Below, one piece after another: positions 19,015 to 27,256 of a DNA stretch of 64,000 nucleotides. The notes below the pieces were generated by a model. The model was not told the origin of the DNA, made no database searches, and saw only the letters and a program-made list of their open reading frames with translations. The first letter of the stretch is position 1, and the number at the start of each line of letters is the position of its first letter. The stretch is from JAHFUA01 sp963733935. Lineage in GTDB: Bacteria > Acidobacteriota > Terriglobia > Terriglobales > Acidobacteriaceae. The DNA lies in contig CAVTEQ010000017.1 in assembly GCA_963733935.1 (NCBI GenBank), forward strand, positions 62,001 through 126,000, in the 5' to 3' direction. The position numbers and the translations under genes are program-made.

Positions 19015-21119
19015 TACGCACCTCCTTTTGGTTTGTTTTCGAAAAGTTCGCTAAAGAATTGCGCAAGCAACAATTTGTCTTCCTCTTGATCGCTCAGTGG
19101 TTCTCCTTTGGCCGCCACCTTGGTGTAGATTGCGGCCAAGTCCTGCTGCAATTTTTCCGGCAACCCGGCCTCCCGCTCCACATTGCCGAACTTGAATAGT
19201 CCACGCGAGCCCTCGCCCGCCCGCCAGCTCTCTTCGCAGTGGTGGACTGCGCCGGCTAGCGCGTCGGCCAAGTCTTTAGACCCTCCTGCGGTGGCCGGGT
19301 GGTCTACTTTTCCGTCGCCGAACTCTAGCTGCGCTAGCTCGCGCTCTAGCACGGGTGCGTGGTAACACAAAATGCGTTGGTCGTAGATGGCCGTGCGAAG
19401 AATCTCGTAAGCTCCCATATCTTTGTCCACACTGAACACATCGGCACTGAGCCCCGCGTCTCGCATTGTCTTGATGCTTTCCTGCGAGCCAAAAGTATCG
19501 AAGCTGATCCTGCCGAATTGCATGCCGTAGCGCCGGTTCAGCTCGAACAAGATGGCGCGGATGCGGGGAATGTCGATCTCCCCGTTAGGGGGCGGGATGA
19601 CCCGTAAGACTAAATCGACACGGATCACGGGTTTCAGCTCTTCAATCTCCTTCATCAAGCTGGCCTCAAATCGCTGCACCTTGATCGAACCCACGGTATG
19701 CGCGATGACCAGCCCGGTGGCGTCGCTGGACTTGGACAAGTCAATGTGGGCGTGATACAGAGCGGGAAAAAGAACTTTTTCCATCTGAATCTGCCCATCC
19801 GCTCCGATCATTTCGAGGCCGCTGTGGTTGAGCTTGGGCCGCTGGACCCAGTGCAAGCGCTCAGGCAGCAGGCGCTCGATTGATGGATCCTTCTGTTGCA
19901 ACGTGACATCGAAGTTGGTGAAGGGGTGCCGCAGACCAGCGGCCTCACCCAACTCGAACGTTCTCTGAATCATCTCGCGACGGACAATGAACGGCCGGAT
20001 CGCCAGCACGCTGATGCCGGCGAAGTCGCGCACACAGCCATCGGGATCTCGTACAAAGTCGCGTTTAAGGTCCAAGGGTACATCGATTACATTCAGTTGA
20101 TTGACGTCGATCTCATCGCCCGTAAGCACGCGTGAACGCCGAATGTAGTCCCCCACCTCCACCGGAAAGGTCTGCAACATGAATTTGCCGGGTGGTGCGG
20201 TGTCCCAACGCGTATATCGGCGGAACATGATGTGGTGCTCGCCACGCTCCGCCTCGTGACGGGCTTGGCGCTCCAGCCGCTCGGTAAAATCGTTTGGATA
20301 GCGCGCCGAGGACAAGACGATGATATGGCCCGGCATCTTGCCTCGCAGATTCAAGCGGGACCGCAGACGCTGGTGCAATTTATTGTGAACCGCTACTACT
20401 TGGTCGTAAACACCGGTCCCGCCCGGAACTTGGCGCCTGGAGCGCTCAACCACCTGCCAGAAGTTGGCCTCATCGATACAGGCGCACCAGATGTTGTCGC
20501 CGAGTGCCGCTTGCTCGCTCGCTGCGACTGGATAGCACCTCAGTCCCTTCCGAAACTCCAACTGCGATTTGACTTTAGCGTTGTATGGGAACACTTCAGT
20601 GAAATATGGTGAGCGAGCGACAATGTCGTAGAGGCGGCGGAAGAAGCCTTGCTCTGCCTGCCGCTTGGTTACGCTGACATTGACGAAGCAGATTTCGGTT
20701 CCCGGTGTCATGCCGTGGGCCAGAGCTGGATCACGAAGGCAACTCACGCAGTACAGGGCGTACAACATTATCGCCGTGCCCGCGGTGGTTTTTCCGTATC
20801 CAATTGCGCCGGTGAAAACTGCCTCCGAATAGCCGCCTTCAAAAAATTTTCGACCGTCCTCAATCAGTCTCTCGGTCATCGAGCGCCCCAGGGTGCGGCC
20901 GAGATAAAGGTCATCCCGGACGAACTGCCGAAAGCTGATCGGCCTGCGCTCGTAGTCAATGTCCCACACCGCCCGGATAAGGCCTTGGCCGAGCGCGGTA
21001 CCAGGGCGAATGTGCTTTTCGTAAAGGAGCCGAAGGCGCGGACTCATCCGGACGAGCGCTCCATCACGCCTTACCTGGATCATCTTCCGCCACCGGTCCT
21101 TGTGATCCGTCGGTTCCAT
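19014..21119 (-). CDS. terL: Phage terminase large subunit
   Basis: A roughly 700-aa DNA-packaging motor with nuclease. The ATPase part has a Walker A-like GAIGYGKTTAG, a Walker B CACIDEANFW and the coupling motif LSSARYPNDF. The C-terminal RNase H-like nuclease part starts at HAHIDLSKSSDATGLVIAH (metal Asp), continues with RISFDTFGSQESIKTM and ends with the last metal Asp in GGSKDLADALAGAVHH. The frame is open to 21200, but the ATG at 21119 has GGAG seven bases upstream and reduces the overlap with the small-subunit gene to 56 bases. Another in-frame ATG is at 21083. Both functional domains look intact. It works with the small subunit at the procapsid portal, but no portal, capsid or tail gene follows, so the prophage is incomplete. 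Confidence 0.9.
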   Translation of the reverse strand: MEPTDHKDRWRKMIQVRRDGALVRMSPRLRLLYEKHIRPGTALGQGLIRAVWDIDYERRPISFRQFVRDDLYLGRTLGRSMTERLIEDGRKFFEGGYSEAVFTGAIGYGKTTAGTAIMLYALYCVSCLRDPALAHGMTPGTEICFVNVSVTKRQAEQGFFRRLYDIVARSPYFTEVFPYNAKVKSQLEFRKGLRCYPVAASEQAALGDNIWCACIDEANFWQVVERSRRQVPGGTGVYDQVVAVHNKLHQRLRSRLNLRGKMPGHIIVLSSARYPNDFTERLERQARHEAERGEHHIMFRRYTRWDTAPPGKFMLQTFPVEVGDYIRRSRVLTGDEIDVNQLNVIDVPLDLKRDFVRDPDGCVRDFAGISVLAIRPFIVRREMIQRTFELGEAAGLRHPFTNFDVTLQQKDPSIERLLPERLHWVQRPKLNHSGLEMIGADGQIQMEKVLFPALYHAHIDLSKSSDATGLVIAHTVGSIKVQRFEASLMKEIEELKPVIRVDLVLRVIPPPNGEIDIPRIRAILFELNRRYGMQFGRISFDTFGSQESIKTMRDAGLSADVFSVDKDMGAYEILRTAIYDQRILCYHAPVLERELAQLEFGDGKVDHPATAGGSKDLADALAGAVHHCEESWRAGEGSRGLFKFGNVEREAGLPEKLQQDLAAIYTKVAAKGEPLSDQEEDKLLLAQFFSELFENKPKGGA

Positions 21120-21711
21120 CCTGTGGCTCCGGTCCTTCGCACTCGGCGGACTTCGCGTCGCACTCGAGGACATCGCGGAGCGCTTCCCTGTCAACAGCAT
21201 CGCTCGTGTTCAAAATCGTCATGGCAGCGTGGAGCTCTCCCGCCGCTTGTTCTTGCTCACCAGCGGGCGTCGGGTCAGCACAGGCGATCGTGTCGGACGT
21301 TTCTTCCTCGACGGTGCAGCCCAAATGGCCGTGGAGCTGGAGCACGAACTTGGCAGCCTGGAACTGAATTTGGTATGCATCTTCGAGCGGGCCCTCGACA
21401 ATGCCAGCTGCGGTAACGAAGATCCGCCGGCGCTTAGCATCCAAGCACGCCGATAGTCGGTTGGCAGCTCGCTGCACGGTGCAGCCTTGCTCTACCAAAA
21501 CGCCCTGCAGAACGCCGAGCTCTCGCGCTTTTTTGAGCGTGCGGCTGGCTTGGACAGACAGTTGGTTGCTGCCGGAGGCGCCCTTGTAACCTGCGCGCTC
21601 GGCAGAGCGAGTACCGTTTTGGTAGCTTGGGCTAGCGGGATCGGAGAAGTAGCCAAGCAGATCGTGCTGACGAGCGGTAAGGCCGTTCGACGGTTGGGAA
21701 TCTTTATTCAT
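21064..21711 (-). CDS. Phage terminase small-subunit-like protein
   Basis: A protein of about 215 aa placed directly before the large subunit. TARQHDLLGYFSDPASPSYQ followed by GTRSAERAGYKGASGSNQLS resembles the DNA-binding helix-turn-helix of small terminase subunits (target tracking, then new-gene recognition of packaging sites). The middle has QGVLVEQGCTVQRAANRLSA, typical of this family's oligomerisation region, and the tail is acidic. The ATG at 21711 is preferred over a TTG at 21723 because it is an ATG preceded by a G-rich stretch. It overlaps the large-subunit start. Together the two genes define a packaging cassette. The assignment rests on position and general fold pattern more than on a diagnostic motif. 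Confidence 0.65.
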   Translation of the reverse strand: MNKDSQPSNGLTARQHDLLGYFSDPASPSYQNGTRSAERAGYKGASGSNQLSVQASRTLKKARELGVLQGVLVEQGCTVQRAANRLSACLDAKRRRIFVTAAGIVEGPLEDAYQIQFQAAKFVLQLHGHLGCTVEEETSDTIACADPTPAGEQEQAAGELHAAMTILNTSDAVDREALRDVLECDAKSAECEGPEPQDGTDGSQGPVAEDDPGKA

Positions 21712-21914
21712 GATTGCCCCCAAACACGTCTTGCTTCAGCAGGTCCACCCTCTGGTAGGCGAAAGTAGGCTCGTTGGTGCCCAGCTCCGTCCAGAGGCCG
21801 AACGTGACCCCGGCTGGAGTTGTAGTAGGTCAGGCAGATGATGCTCAGGGGCAACACTTGCCCTGAGGGTAAACAAGCCACGGGAACGGTGACACGGTCA
21901 CCGAGAAGGGACAC
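21704..21914 (-). CDS. Small phage-island protein, one frameshift
   Basis: The GTG at 21914 has a strong ribosome site (AGGAGG five bases upstream) and starts SLLGDRVTVPVACLPSGQVL. Near 21820 one surplus base shifts the frame, and the continuation reads AGVTFGLWTELGTNEPTFAY and ends NHE at 21704, overlapping the small-terminase start. The joined product is about 69 aa. Function unknown. The strong ribosome site and codon continuity on both sides argue that this is a real gene with an indel. Confidence 0.5.
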
Positions 21915-22387
21915 GGATGCCTCCTACAACACACAGCTAAGGTGCGCGGGGCCCGCTGAGCGCGCGGAACCCTTGGCGTTTACGACCTTACTGCGCGGTT
22001 GCTGGAGTCGTCCGGAGTCAGGACCGTCCTGCGACAGCGAGGCGCGAAACGTCCCAGCTAGGAACCGCTTCCGGCTGGGTGCAGGACTGAATCTTACGTA
22101 AGCCCGGGCCTCGTGGTGCCTTGGCCCGCCGAGTGGCTCATCCGTTCCCCGGGTTGTGAGGCTCCCCAGGATCCGCCGTGCCACCGTCGTCAGTTGTAAG
22201 CGAAACTCGCGTTTTTAGCCAAGAAAAAATGAGGGTCGGGAAGCGGGCCGGGGTTTACTGGCTAGGTCCCCCCCTAGCTGCCTTGCTTTTGTCCCATTCC
22301 GAAGTGGCGGAGGAGCTGGCGAAGAAATCGATACCCAATTTGTCTCATGCTGAGCGAGGCAGGGGGAAGGGATTTCTCGCGTGGCTG
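21915..22387. other. Gap with a possible second BrnT fragment
   Basis: About 470 bases without a convincing gene. On the minus strand, 22278-22299 is identical over 22 bases to the start of the BrnT-like remnant at 22744-22765 and encodes EWDKSKAA in one frame. The rest is uninformative. Confidence 0.4.
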
Positions 22388-22624
22388 CTAAGCTGTCCGG
22401 CGTTTGCTGCGGCTTCTCCGACGTTCGATCAATCTTGCGACTGCCCTTAGGGTCTCGTTCACGTCATCTGCGGTCGGAAACTGGCTGGCGACATCGGGAG
22501 CCAAGACGACGACGTTAGTACCGGAGGCATAGCGCCCCGCATGTTTGCCGCGTACGCCCTCGCTGAAATCGTACTCCGGCCGCATTGTTGAGCTGCGCGC
22601 CTTTGTCCTAGTTTGCTTCTTCAT
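22388..22624 (-). CDS. Antitoxin-like protein partnered with a BrnT-type toxin
   Basis: A 78-aa basic protein. MRPEYDFSEGVRGKHAGRY, then GTNVVVLAPDVASQFPTADD and VNETLRAVARLIE match a widespread short family (xxYDFSxGVRGKxxxRY) that commonly follows BrnT-like toxin genes. The second half looks like a ribbon-helix-helix DNA-binding and dimerisation segment. The ATG at 22624 has AAGG just upstream and is preferred to the ATG at 22639. It follows the truncated toxin remnant by 24 bases on the same strand. It likely neutralised the toxin and repressed the operon. With the toxin truncated, it is an orphan or may protect against related systems. The pairing is inferred from family context. Confidence 0.65.
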   Translation of the reverse strand: MKKQTRTKARSSTMRPEYDFSEGVRGKHAGRYASGTNVVVLAPDVASQFPTADDVNETLRAVARLIERRRSRSKRRTA

Positions 22625-22648
22625 ATTGCCTTCGTTCATTCGGGGCCG

Positions 22649-22780
22649 CTAGTCATCGGGATCAGAGATCGTGATGGACAGCGGGTCGGCAAACACAGTG
22701 GTGGCTTCGCGAAACGACACGCCGTGCACTCCGACGTTCGAATCTGCCTTGCTTTTGTCCCATTCGAAGCGCAGCGCCAT
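22649..22780 (-). pseudogene. BrnT-family toxin, truncated after 43 residues
   Basis: A short frame starting at the ATG at 22780, preceded by AAAGGA. It reads LRFEWDKSKADSNVGVHGVS then FREATTVFADPLSITI and stops at a TAG after SDPDD. FEWD-x-KA-x2-N-x3-HGV-x-FxEA is the diagnostic N-terminus of the BrnT ribonuclease toxin family, which is normally about 90 aa. The catalytic C-terminal half, with its RxISAR segment, is missing. The stop lies where the family continues, so an internal deletion probably joined the toxin's middle to the sequence before the antitoxin. The frame is too short to be reported by most gene callers. Confidence 0.7.
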
Positions 22781-22853
22781 CGGAAGTCCTTTATATCAGA
22801 ATGGTGGGACGTGCCTTGGTCGCGGCCAGCAATCCGGCACGGCATGCGATCAG

Positions 22854-23525
22854 CTACCTGCTTGGTACTGGTGATGGCGGAAGCCGAAGGTGGTCCCCGG
22901 ACGCCAGCGCTTCCAGTTCCGTAACTACTCGATCCAGCTCATCCACCAGCACCTTGGGTGCCTCTGGTCGCTCCTGGAAACGCCGTACTAAAGCACGGTA
23001 GTAGCGCAAATGATCGGTTTTGGATGCAGCCGCATTGAAACGGCCCCACAACTCGTCCCGCATTTCCCGATAGCATGTGAGAATGTCGCGGGCGTTGTGG
23101 AGCTTGTCCGCTGCAGTGATCAAGAGCGCGTCAGGCGATGCCTGGCGCAGATGATCAAGGTAAGCCTGCTTGCGCTGGTGCCAAGGCAGCTTCGCGGCCG
23201 GGTTAGACGATTCGCTATCGGAGCACTCCCGCACAATGGCCGCAACCCGCGGCCCAAACAGGCGCTCAATCATCGCAAGCGTCGCGAGGCCGCCCTGATC
23301 CTCCATGGCATCGTGGAGCAGCGCGGCGATTGCCTGATCCTCGTCGCCGCCGTTCTCCAGCACCAGCGCGCAGACGCTGATCAGGTGGGCGATGTAGGGA
23401 ACGTTGGTTCCTTTGCGCACCTGTCGTTGGTGCAATCCAGCCGCGAAGTGCAATGCAAGATCGAAGCGGCGGCTCAAGAAAGGCCCGTGGGACTCCGGTA
23501 CCGCGTTGGAATTTTGTACTAGCAC
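22854..23525 (-). CDS. HD-domain phosphohydrolase (RelA/SpoT hydrolase-like)
   Basis: A 223-aa HD-superfamily protein. PYIAHLISVCALVLENGG provides the first His, AALLHDAMEDQGG the HD pair with the ED that follows in the SpoT/MESH1-type subfamily, and ITAADKLHNARDIL the last metal Asp with the DKLxN signature. Such proteins remove pyrophosphate from (p)ppGpp or act on other nucleotides. The GTG at 23525 is favoured because GGAGG lies five bases upstream; an earlier GTG overlaps that site. Inside a phage island it could alter host stringent-response nucleotides or serve in defence, but that is a guess. All metal-binding residues are present, so it should be active. Confidence 0.8.
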   Translation of the reverse strand: MLVQNSNAVPESHGPFLSRRFDLALHFAAGLHQRQVRKGTNVPYIAHLISVCALVLENGGDEDQAIAALLHDAMEDQGGLATLAMIERLFGPRVAAIVRECSDSESSNPAAKLPWHQRKQAYLDHLRQASPDALLITAADKLHNARDILTCYREMRDELWGRFNAAASKTDHLRYYRALVRRFQERPEAPKVLVDELDRVVTELEALASGDHLRLPPSPVPSR

Positions 23526-23636
23526 AATCACCTCCGTGCGGCCGTTGCATCTTCAAAGCCGCACTGCTTCACTCTCAATCGGTCGGCTCCGGGAGCCTGG
23601 CGAAGCCTGAACTGTCACAAATCCGGCGTCATTGAC

Positions 23637-23875
23637 TTACCTCTTGTGGTTTCCTGAGTGCCTTAATTTGTGACATTGGACACAAAGGGTAATGAGATTG
23701 TCCTCTGAATCGTTCCCCTCGTGACTCCTAAACTGGACGTGGTGGACCTCCAAGTTCATCATCGACCCGCAAACTTGGCAGTGCCACCCGTCCCGCTCGA
23801 GTACCTGCAGACGGAGCTGCTGATAGGAATCAGCGTCTAGGCGTACACTCGCGGGCTTTTCGCCAGGTTCGTCAT
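23637..23875 (-). CDS. HNH endonuclease, one-base frameshift
   Basis: The ATG at 23875 overlaps the upstream gene's stop (ATGA). It reads MTNLAK, and a missing A in the AAAA run near 23855 breaks the frame. With that base restored, the product is 79 aa, containing SVRLDADSYQQLRLQVLERDG, then WHCQVCG, LEVHHVQFRSH, NDSEDNLITLCVQCHK. These are the paired CxxC zinc knuckles and the HH...N...H catalytic core of small HNH nucleases, which are frequent beside phage terminases, where they take part in DNA packaging. Homopolymer undercalling is the simplest reason for the break. A related HNH fragment is at 39376. Confidence 0.75.
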
Positions 23876-24537
23876 GCTATTTGGGTGACCTCGGCAAGGA
23901 ACTCCTTTTTCTGGACTTCAGGAAGAAATCGGAACAAGCGCAGTACGGAGCACAAAAGCACTTTGGGATTGCCGTTCTCCACGTGTGCTCCGGCCAAGAA
24001 ATCGGCGCAGATCATCTCCAGACAGTAGCCACGGGCTTTATCTGAGCCCAGCATAAGCGCCGCCGTATCAATCGCCTGCTCGATCACCGGCGCCTGGCTC
24101 TTGTAGACCTTGAAATAGATAAGCTCGCTCGGTTCTGAATCCCGCCCCGTCAGCTCCCGCTCTACTTCCGCCTTAAACTGTTCCTTGGGCAAGGACCGCG
24201 CCTTGTGCAACCAGGTTGCACTTTCGAAGCGCTGGCCGTCGCGGCGCGCAAGTTTCACCAATTCGATCGCCTTGGACCAGCCGAGCTGCTTCAGGTCGTG
24301 CCGGATGGGCTTGGGCAGGTGCTCGTGGATGGACATCAAGTAGTAAGCCTTGCGGCGGGACTCGGGAAACCGGCGTTCCAAAAACTCGTCAAAAGACTTT
24401 AGGTTCTCCAGCCGCCAGTACTGGCCTGCCCGCACCTCGCAGAGGTACTTTCCTAAATCTATAAAGCGTGTGTCTCGCTCCGCCTCTTTTCGCCTCTCCC
24501 AGGCGAGGATCTCGTCGATCTTGGAGAGCACAAACAA
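23872..24537 (-). CDS. Hypothetical phage-island protein
   Basis: A 221-aa protein I do not recognise. The N-terminal half is rich in aromatic and basic residues (GKYLCEVRAGQYWRLENL, then FDEFLERRFPESRRKAYYLM), resembling a helical DNA-binding domain of ParB-N or replication-initiator type. LGWSKAIELVKLARR suggests a second helix pair. The C-terminal part is predicted helical without motifs. The start is a TTG at 24537; no better codon is close by. The stop overlaps the HNH gene start, so the two are coupled. It lies between the HNH gene and the RecB-like nuclease, consistent with phage DNA metabolism. The function remains open. Confidence 0.6.
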   Translation of the reverse strand: MFVLSKIDEILAWERRKEAERDTRFIDLGKYLCEVRAGQYWRLENLKSFDEFLERRFPESRRKAYYLMSIHEHLPKPIRHDLKQLGWSKAIELVKLARRDGQRFESATWLHKARSLPKEQFKAEVERELTGRDSEPSELIYFKVYKSQAPVIEQAIDTAALMLGSDKARGYCLEMICADFLAGAHVENGNPKVLLCSVLRLFRFLPEVQKKEFLAEVTQIA

Positions 24538-24578
24538 GCGCCCGCCGGCGATTGAGTGTAGGCGGCATCGGCGGATCT

Positions 24579-25380
24579 CTAGAAATCAAGTTGGTCAAGC
24601 CAACCAAGGTCGCCTCCCGGGCGGCGGAGGAGCTTTGCGTCAACCAGGTCCTGTTTTCCTAGGCAGAGCCCCAAATGCGAGCAGCTCAGGCAGCCGTTTT
24701 GCGGAAACCGGATGCCGCTGCGTGCCGGGAACTGGGCAGCTTCGATCTGCCGAAGGGTGCTCGCTACCATCGCGCCGAAGCTGTCACGCTGCTGCTGGGT
24801 GATGGTTGCGCGCAGGTACTGAACCTCGACCAGCCGCTTGCGCACGAAGACCACGAATCCGACATTGGGTTCTCCGGTGATCCAGGAATAGCAGACGAGT
24901 TGGGGATCCAAAGCCAGCAACCCTGCCGGCTGGTCGGGGTAGCGGGCACCGGTGGTCTTCCAGTCAATGACCGAGCGCTCGCCGTCCAGGTGGCCAATGG
25001 CGTCGATGTAGGCGACGAACTCGTTGCCATTTCCGATCGGGCGGCTGAACTTGATCTGCAGATTGCGGCGGGGATTCCGGATTCGCACCCGGTCCATCCT
25101 GGACAAATCGCGCGAGCAGGTGGATCCCTTGCTCAAGCATCTGATCCCAGGTTTCGCTCTTCGGGTACTCCAGAGGAGCGTTCTTGTACTGCGACCAAGC
25201 CTCGAACAGCGCGCAGCCCGGATCTTCACGGCGGAACAGCGCAGCCAGCGCTTGCTCGAAGGCGCGTCCGAACAGCAGCCCGGCTCGGGTTTCTTTTTCC
25301 TGCCAGCCGTCCAGGTAGCGATAGCGGTACCGCAACGGGCAGGCCAGATACTGCGCGAGCTGGGTGTAGCTGTAGGTCAC
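24579..25380 (-). CDS. PD-(D/E)XK exonuclease, RecB/Cas4-like; one frameshift
   Basis: Starts at the GTG at 25380 with TYSYTQLAQYLACPLRYRYR, the standard N-terminus of RecB/AddB-type nuclease domains (SxSQLxxFxxCPxxYxxR). GLLFGRAFEQALAALF (a His-lacking variant of the GxxxHxxLE motif) follows. The frame slips near 25090. Then FVAYIDAIGHLDGERSVIDW and KTTGARYPDQPAG give the catalytic D...D-x-K, and PQNGCLSCSHLGLCLG gives C-terminal cysteines as in iron-sulphur Cas4/AddB nucleases. An N-terminal Cys and three C-terminal Cys could bind a 4Fe-4S cluster. The role is 5'-3' resection or phage recombination with the neighbouring genes. The single slip looks technical. Confidence 0.75.
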
Positions 25381-25814
25381 GAGGCCAACTCCGAGCGCAG
25401 TGGCGGAGGAGCCGGCTGATGAAATCGATTCCCAAGCGCCTGCTGGCGCGAAGGCATCCAGGTTGACCAACGTGCGACCGTTCACTACGGCGTGGGAGAG
25501 CTTGACCACCCCGCGGAGTCCGATGAGGCCTTTTTCTTCCACCTCATCCCGGCCGAGCAGCTCCGGGTCGTAGCCGAAATCGCGCAGAAACCAGCTGAAC
25601 TTCCACAGGGCCTTGGGCTGTGCAGTAGAGCCGGCCAGAGAAGGTGCGTCCGGCCAAAGGCGCGGGCTCGAGCACGGAGAACCGGACAGTCGTAAAACGG
25701 CTTCTGCCGCTCCCGCGCGTACCGGACCTGATCAACCCGGACCAGGAACACACCGTCGGGAACTTCGGCATTCGCTTGCGCCGTCGATGCGAGACCTTGG
25801 AAACGCCGTTTCAT
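25381..25814 (-). pseudogene. Phage recombination-module protein, frameshifted
   Basis: The ATG at 25814 overlaps the preceding gene's stop (ATGA). It begins MKRRFQGLASTAQANAEVPD then GVFLVRVDQVRYARE. After slips near 25720 and 25620 it continues as RFSVLEPAPLAGRTFSGRLY, LWKFSWFLRDFGYDPELLGR and LIGLRGVVKLSHAVVNGRTL. The general form (a compact OB-like domain with an RG-V-x-VxH-x3-NG region) recalls the phage single-strand-binding or DUF669-type proteins that sit between annealing proteins and RecB-like nucleases. The family is not named with certainty. The expected stop would overlap the nuclease GTG. A truncated version of its 5' end (MKRRFHRD) persists at 33565, next to the second copy of the upstream gene. 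Confidence 0.5.
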
Positions 25815-26560
25815 GCCGCACCGGCCTCTGGCTTCTGTGCCATAGCTGTTGAGCTTGCAGAGCAATCCGTCGCGGTCCTTCCCGGCGGTCTCTGCAAGGT
25901 GGGTGATGAAGGACTGGATCTGCTCGCGACTGGCGTCCCGTATGTCTTGAGTACCGCAGAACTCGGCCGCGTACTGTTTCACCCGCGAGGCATCGAGGCG
26001 ATGCTGGCGGATCAAGAGACAAAGTTGGTCGCGGAGTTTGGGCCCGCCGTTGCCGTTTACCGGCTGGGGCGGAAGCTTCCGCACGTTTGGCTCAGGCTGA
26101 CTGCGAGCCGGGCAGGGATCCGATCTCTTCGACCGAGCAGATCCCGATTCCGTAGGCCTTGCGCAGAGCACGATTGACCGCCCGTGTCTCGGCCACGCGC
26201 ATCTCGGCGCCCCGGACCAGAGTTGAAACATTGGACGGGTCGGCATCACCATAGCCGACAAAGCCCTTGCATGTCGGCGATGTCAGAACCGTGGCCTGAA
26301 ATACCCAGCGTCCAGTCGTCGGATCGCAAAAGTCGCGCATAGCCTTGACGCCAATGCCGGAACAACGTCGGCGATGGGCTAAACGCAACAGCCCGGAATG
26401 CGTCACATACCATTTATGGTCGATCAGCTGGAGATCGCCATTTGCGACGGAAAGGCGGAACGCGTTCTAGAAGAAACTCGAAGGCAGTTGCCTTAGTGGT
26501 TTCCAATCTGACCAGGCCACAGACTCGGCGGCTAGACGGAGCCGTTTCGCAGGAGCTTAG
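25811..26560 (-). pseudogene. Putative phage single-strand annealing-type protein, copy A (frameshifted)
   Basis: Fragments in two or three frames. The middle reads KWYVTHSGLLRLAHRRRCSG, GFVGYGDADPSNVS, VRGAEMRVAETRAVNRALRK and AYGIGICSVEEIGSLP. The tail, after a slip near 26110, reads VRKLPPQPVNGNG and LRDQLCLLIRQHRLDASRVK. Upstream of about 26440 the frame is lost again. The same protein occurs at 33562-34340. The pairing with a RecB-like nuclease and an SSB-like gene, and the E-x-RA-x-NRAL-RxAYG segment, suggest a Rad52/Erf/RecT-like annealing protein; this is an inference, not a recognised motif match. No complete reading frame survives. Confidence 0.5.
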
Positions 26561-26802
26561 CGGGTTGGTTTCTCTTCACGATGTGCTACTTCCTAAGCTA
26601 TGGCGGATCTGCCCTGTTTTGCCTTACAATTGCGCATGGCATGTGATGTGCGATAAGCGTTCGATCGCGGGCAGTAGCTGACGAGTCGCAAACTCCATAG
26701 GCAATATCTCTAGTGGGCAGGTCTAAAAGTCAAGCGAAAAGGTTGCTCAAGGAAACATAGAACTTGTCACCCGTTGGCCGCGCCTAGGGCGTTCGAGGCG
26801 AT
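26561..26802. promoter_or_regulatory. Divergent control region between the phage operon and the repressor remnant
   Basis: About 240 bases between the start of the minus-strand recombination genes and the plus-strand XRE-type gene. In prophages this layout holds the lysis-lysogeny operators. I could not identify a specific operator repeat. Confidence 0.3.
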
Positions 26803-26960
26803 ATGAACCCAGAGCCAATTCGCGAAGCAGTGGGAGCGAGTCAGGGTTACCTCTCCCAATTGGAGCGAGGTGAAAAGGAGATCGGCCCCGAGATGTTATG
26901 CGCTTCGGATTAGCCAACTATGGGATAGGTCGTATGAGTGGATATTAACCGGAAGCGAAC
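26803..26960 (+). pseudogene. XRE-family (Cro/CI-type) repressor remnant
   Basis: The ATG at 26803 opens a 36-aa frame containing REAVGASQGYLSQLERGEKE then IGPEML, a textbook helix-turn-helix (GxSQxYLSxLERGxK). It stops at 26911-26913. In the next frame the expected continuation, RISQLWDRSYEWILTGSE, follows at once (family: LxxIAxxFGxSxxWLLTGEE). One indel near 26900 therefore broke a short repressor. It is divergent from the minus-strand phage genes, as a prophage CI gene would be. Upstream, AGGCGAT is only a weak ribosome site. If the indel is a sequencing error the gene would be about 70 aa or more. Confidence 0.65.
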
Positions 26961-27121
26961 GGAGGCATTCGCAATTAATTGCCACTTGCTGGATACGCTT
27001 CACCGGGGACCGTCAGCATGCTTGGCGCGCCACGGCACATCAGGAGATCATTTTCGCTGAACCGGCTGTCCAGACGCTTGCCGAGAGCCTGCATCGTTCT
27101 CGTTTTCTTCGCTGATGTTTA

Positions 27122-27256
27122 GTGGAAGTGGGTGGCTCGAAGGGCGGCAAAGTTCGGGCGGCGAAGCTTTCGCCGGAACGGAGGTCGGAGATCGCGCGCA
27201 AGGCAGTGCCTGCCAGATGGGCGAAGGAGAAAAAGAAAAAGCAGCAACCTGATTAG
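27122..27256 (+). CDS. Small basic protein with KGGK and ARWAK motifs
   Basis: A 44-aa basic protein starting at the GTG at 27122 (or the GTG at 27128). It contains GGSKGGKVRAAKLSPERRSE then IARKAVPARWAKEKKKK. The KLSPERRSEIARKA-x-ARWAK segment is a recurrent short motif in small proteins of several phyla, and it resembles the NRIAAAQRARWAK motif found in three other genes of this window. A nucleic-acid-binding role is likely given the charge, but it is not demonstrated. The frame is short and would be missed by default gene finding. No clear ribosome site precedes it. Confidence 0.5.
   Translation: MEVGGSKGGKVRAAKLSPERRSEIARKAVPARWAKEKKKKQQPD

Noticed and set aside
20649..21416. Plus-strand frame of 255 codons opposite the terminase genes
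   Set aside because: The opposite strand carries Walker, SSAR and nuclease motifs; the plus frame is Arg/Pro-rich without features.
24675..25466. Plus-strand frame of 263 codons opposite the RecB-like nuclease
   Set aside because: The minus strand encodes the full RecB/Cas4-like motif set; the plus frame has no family features.
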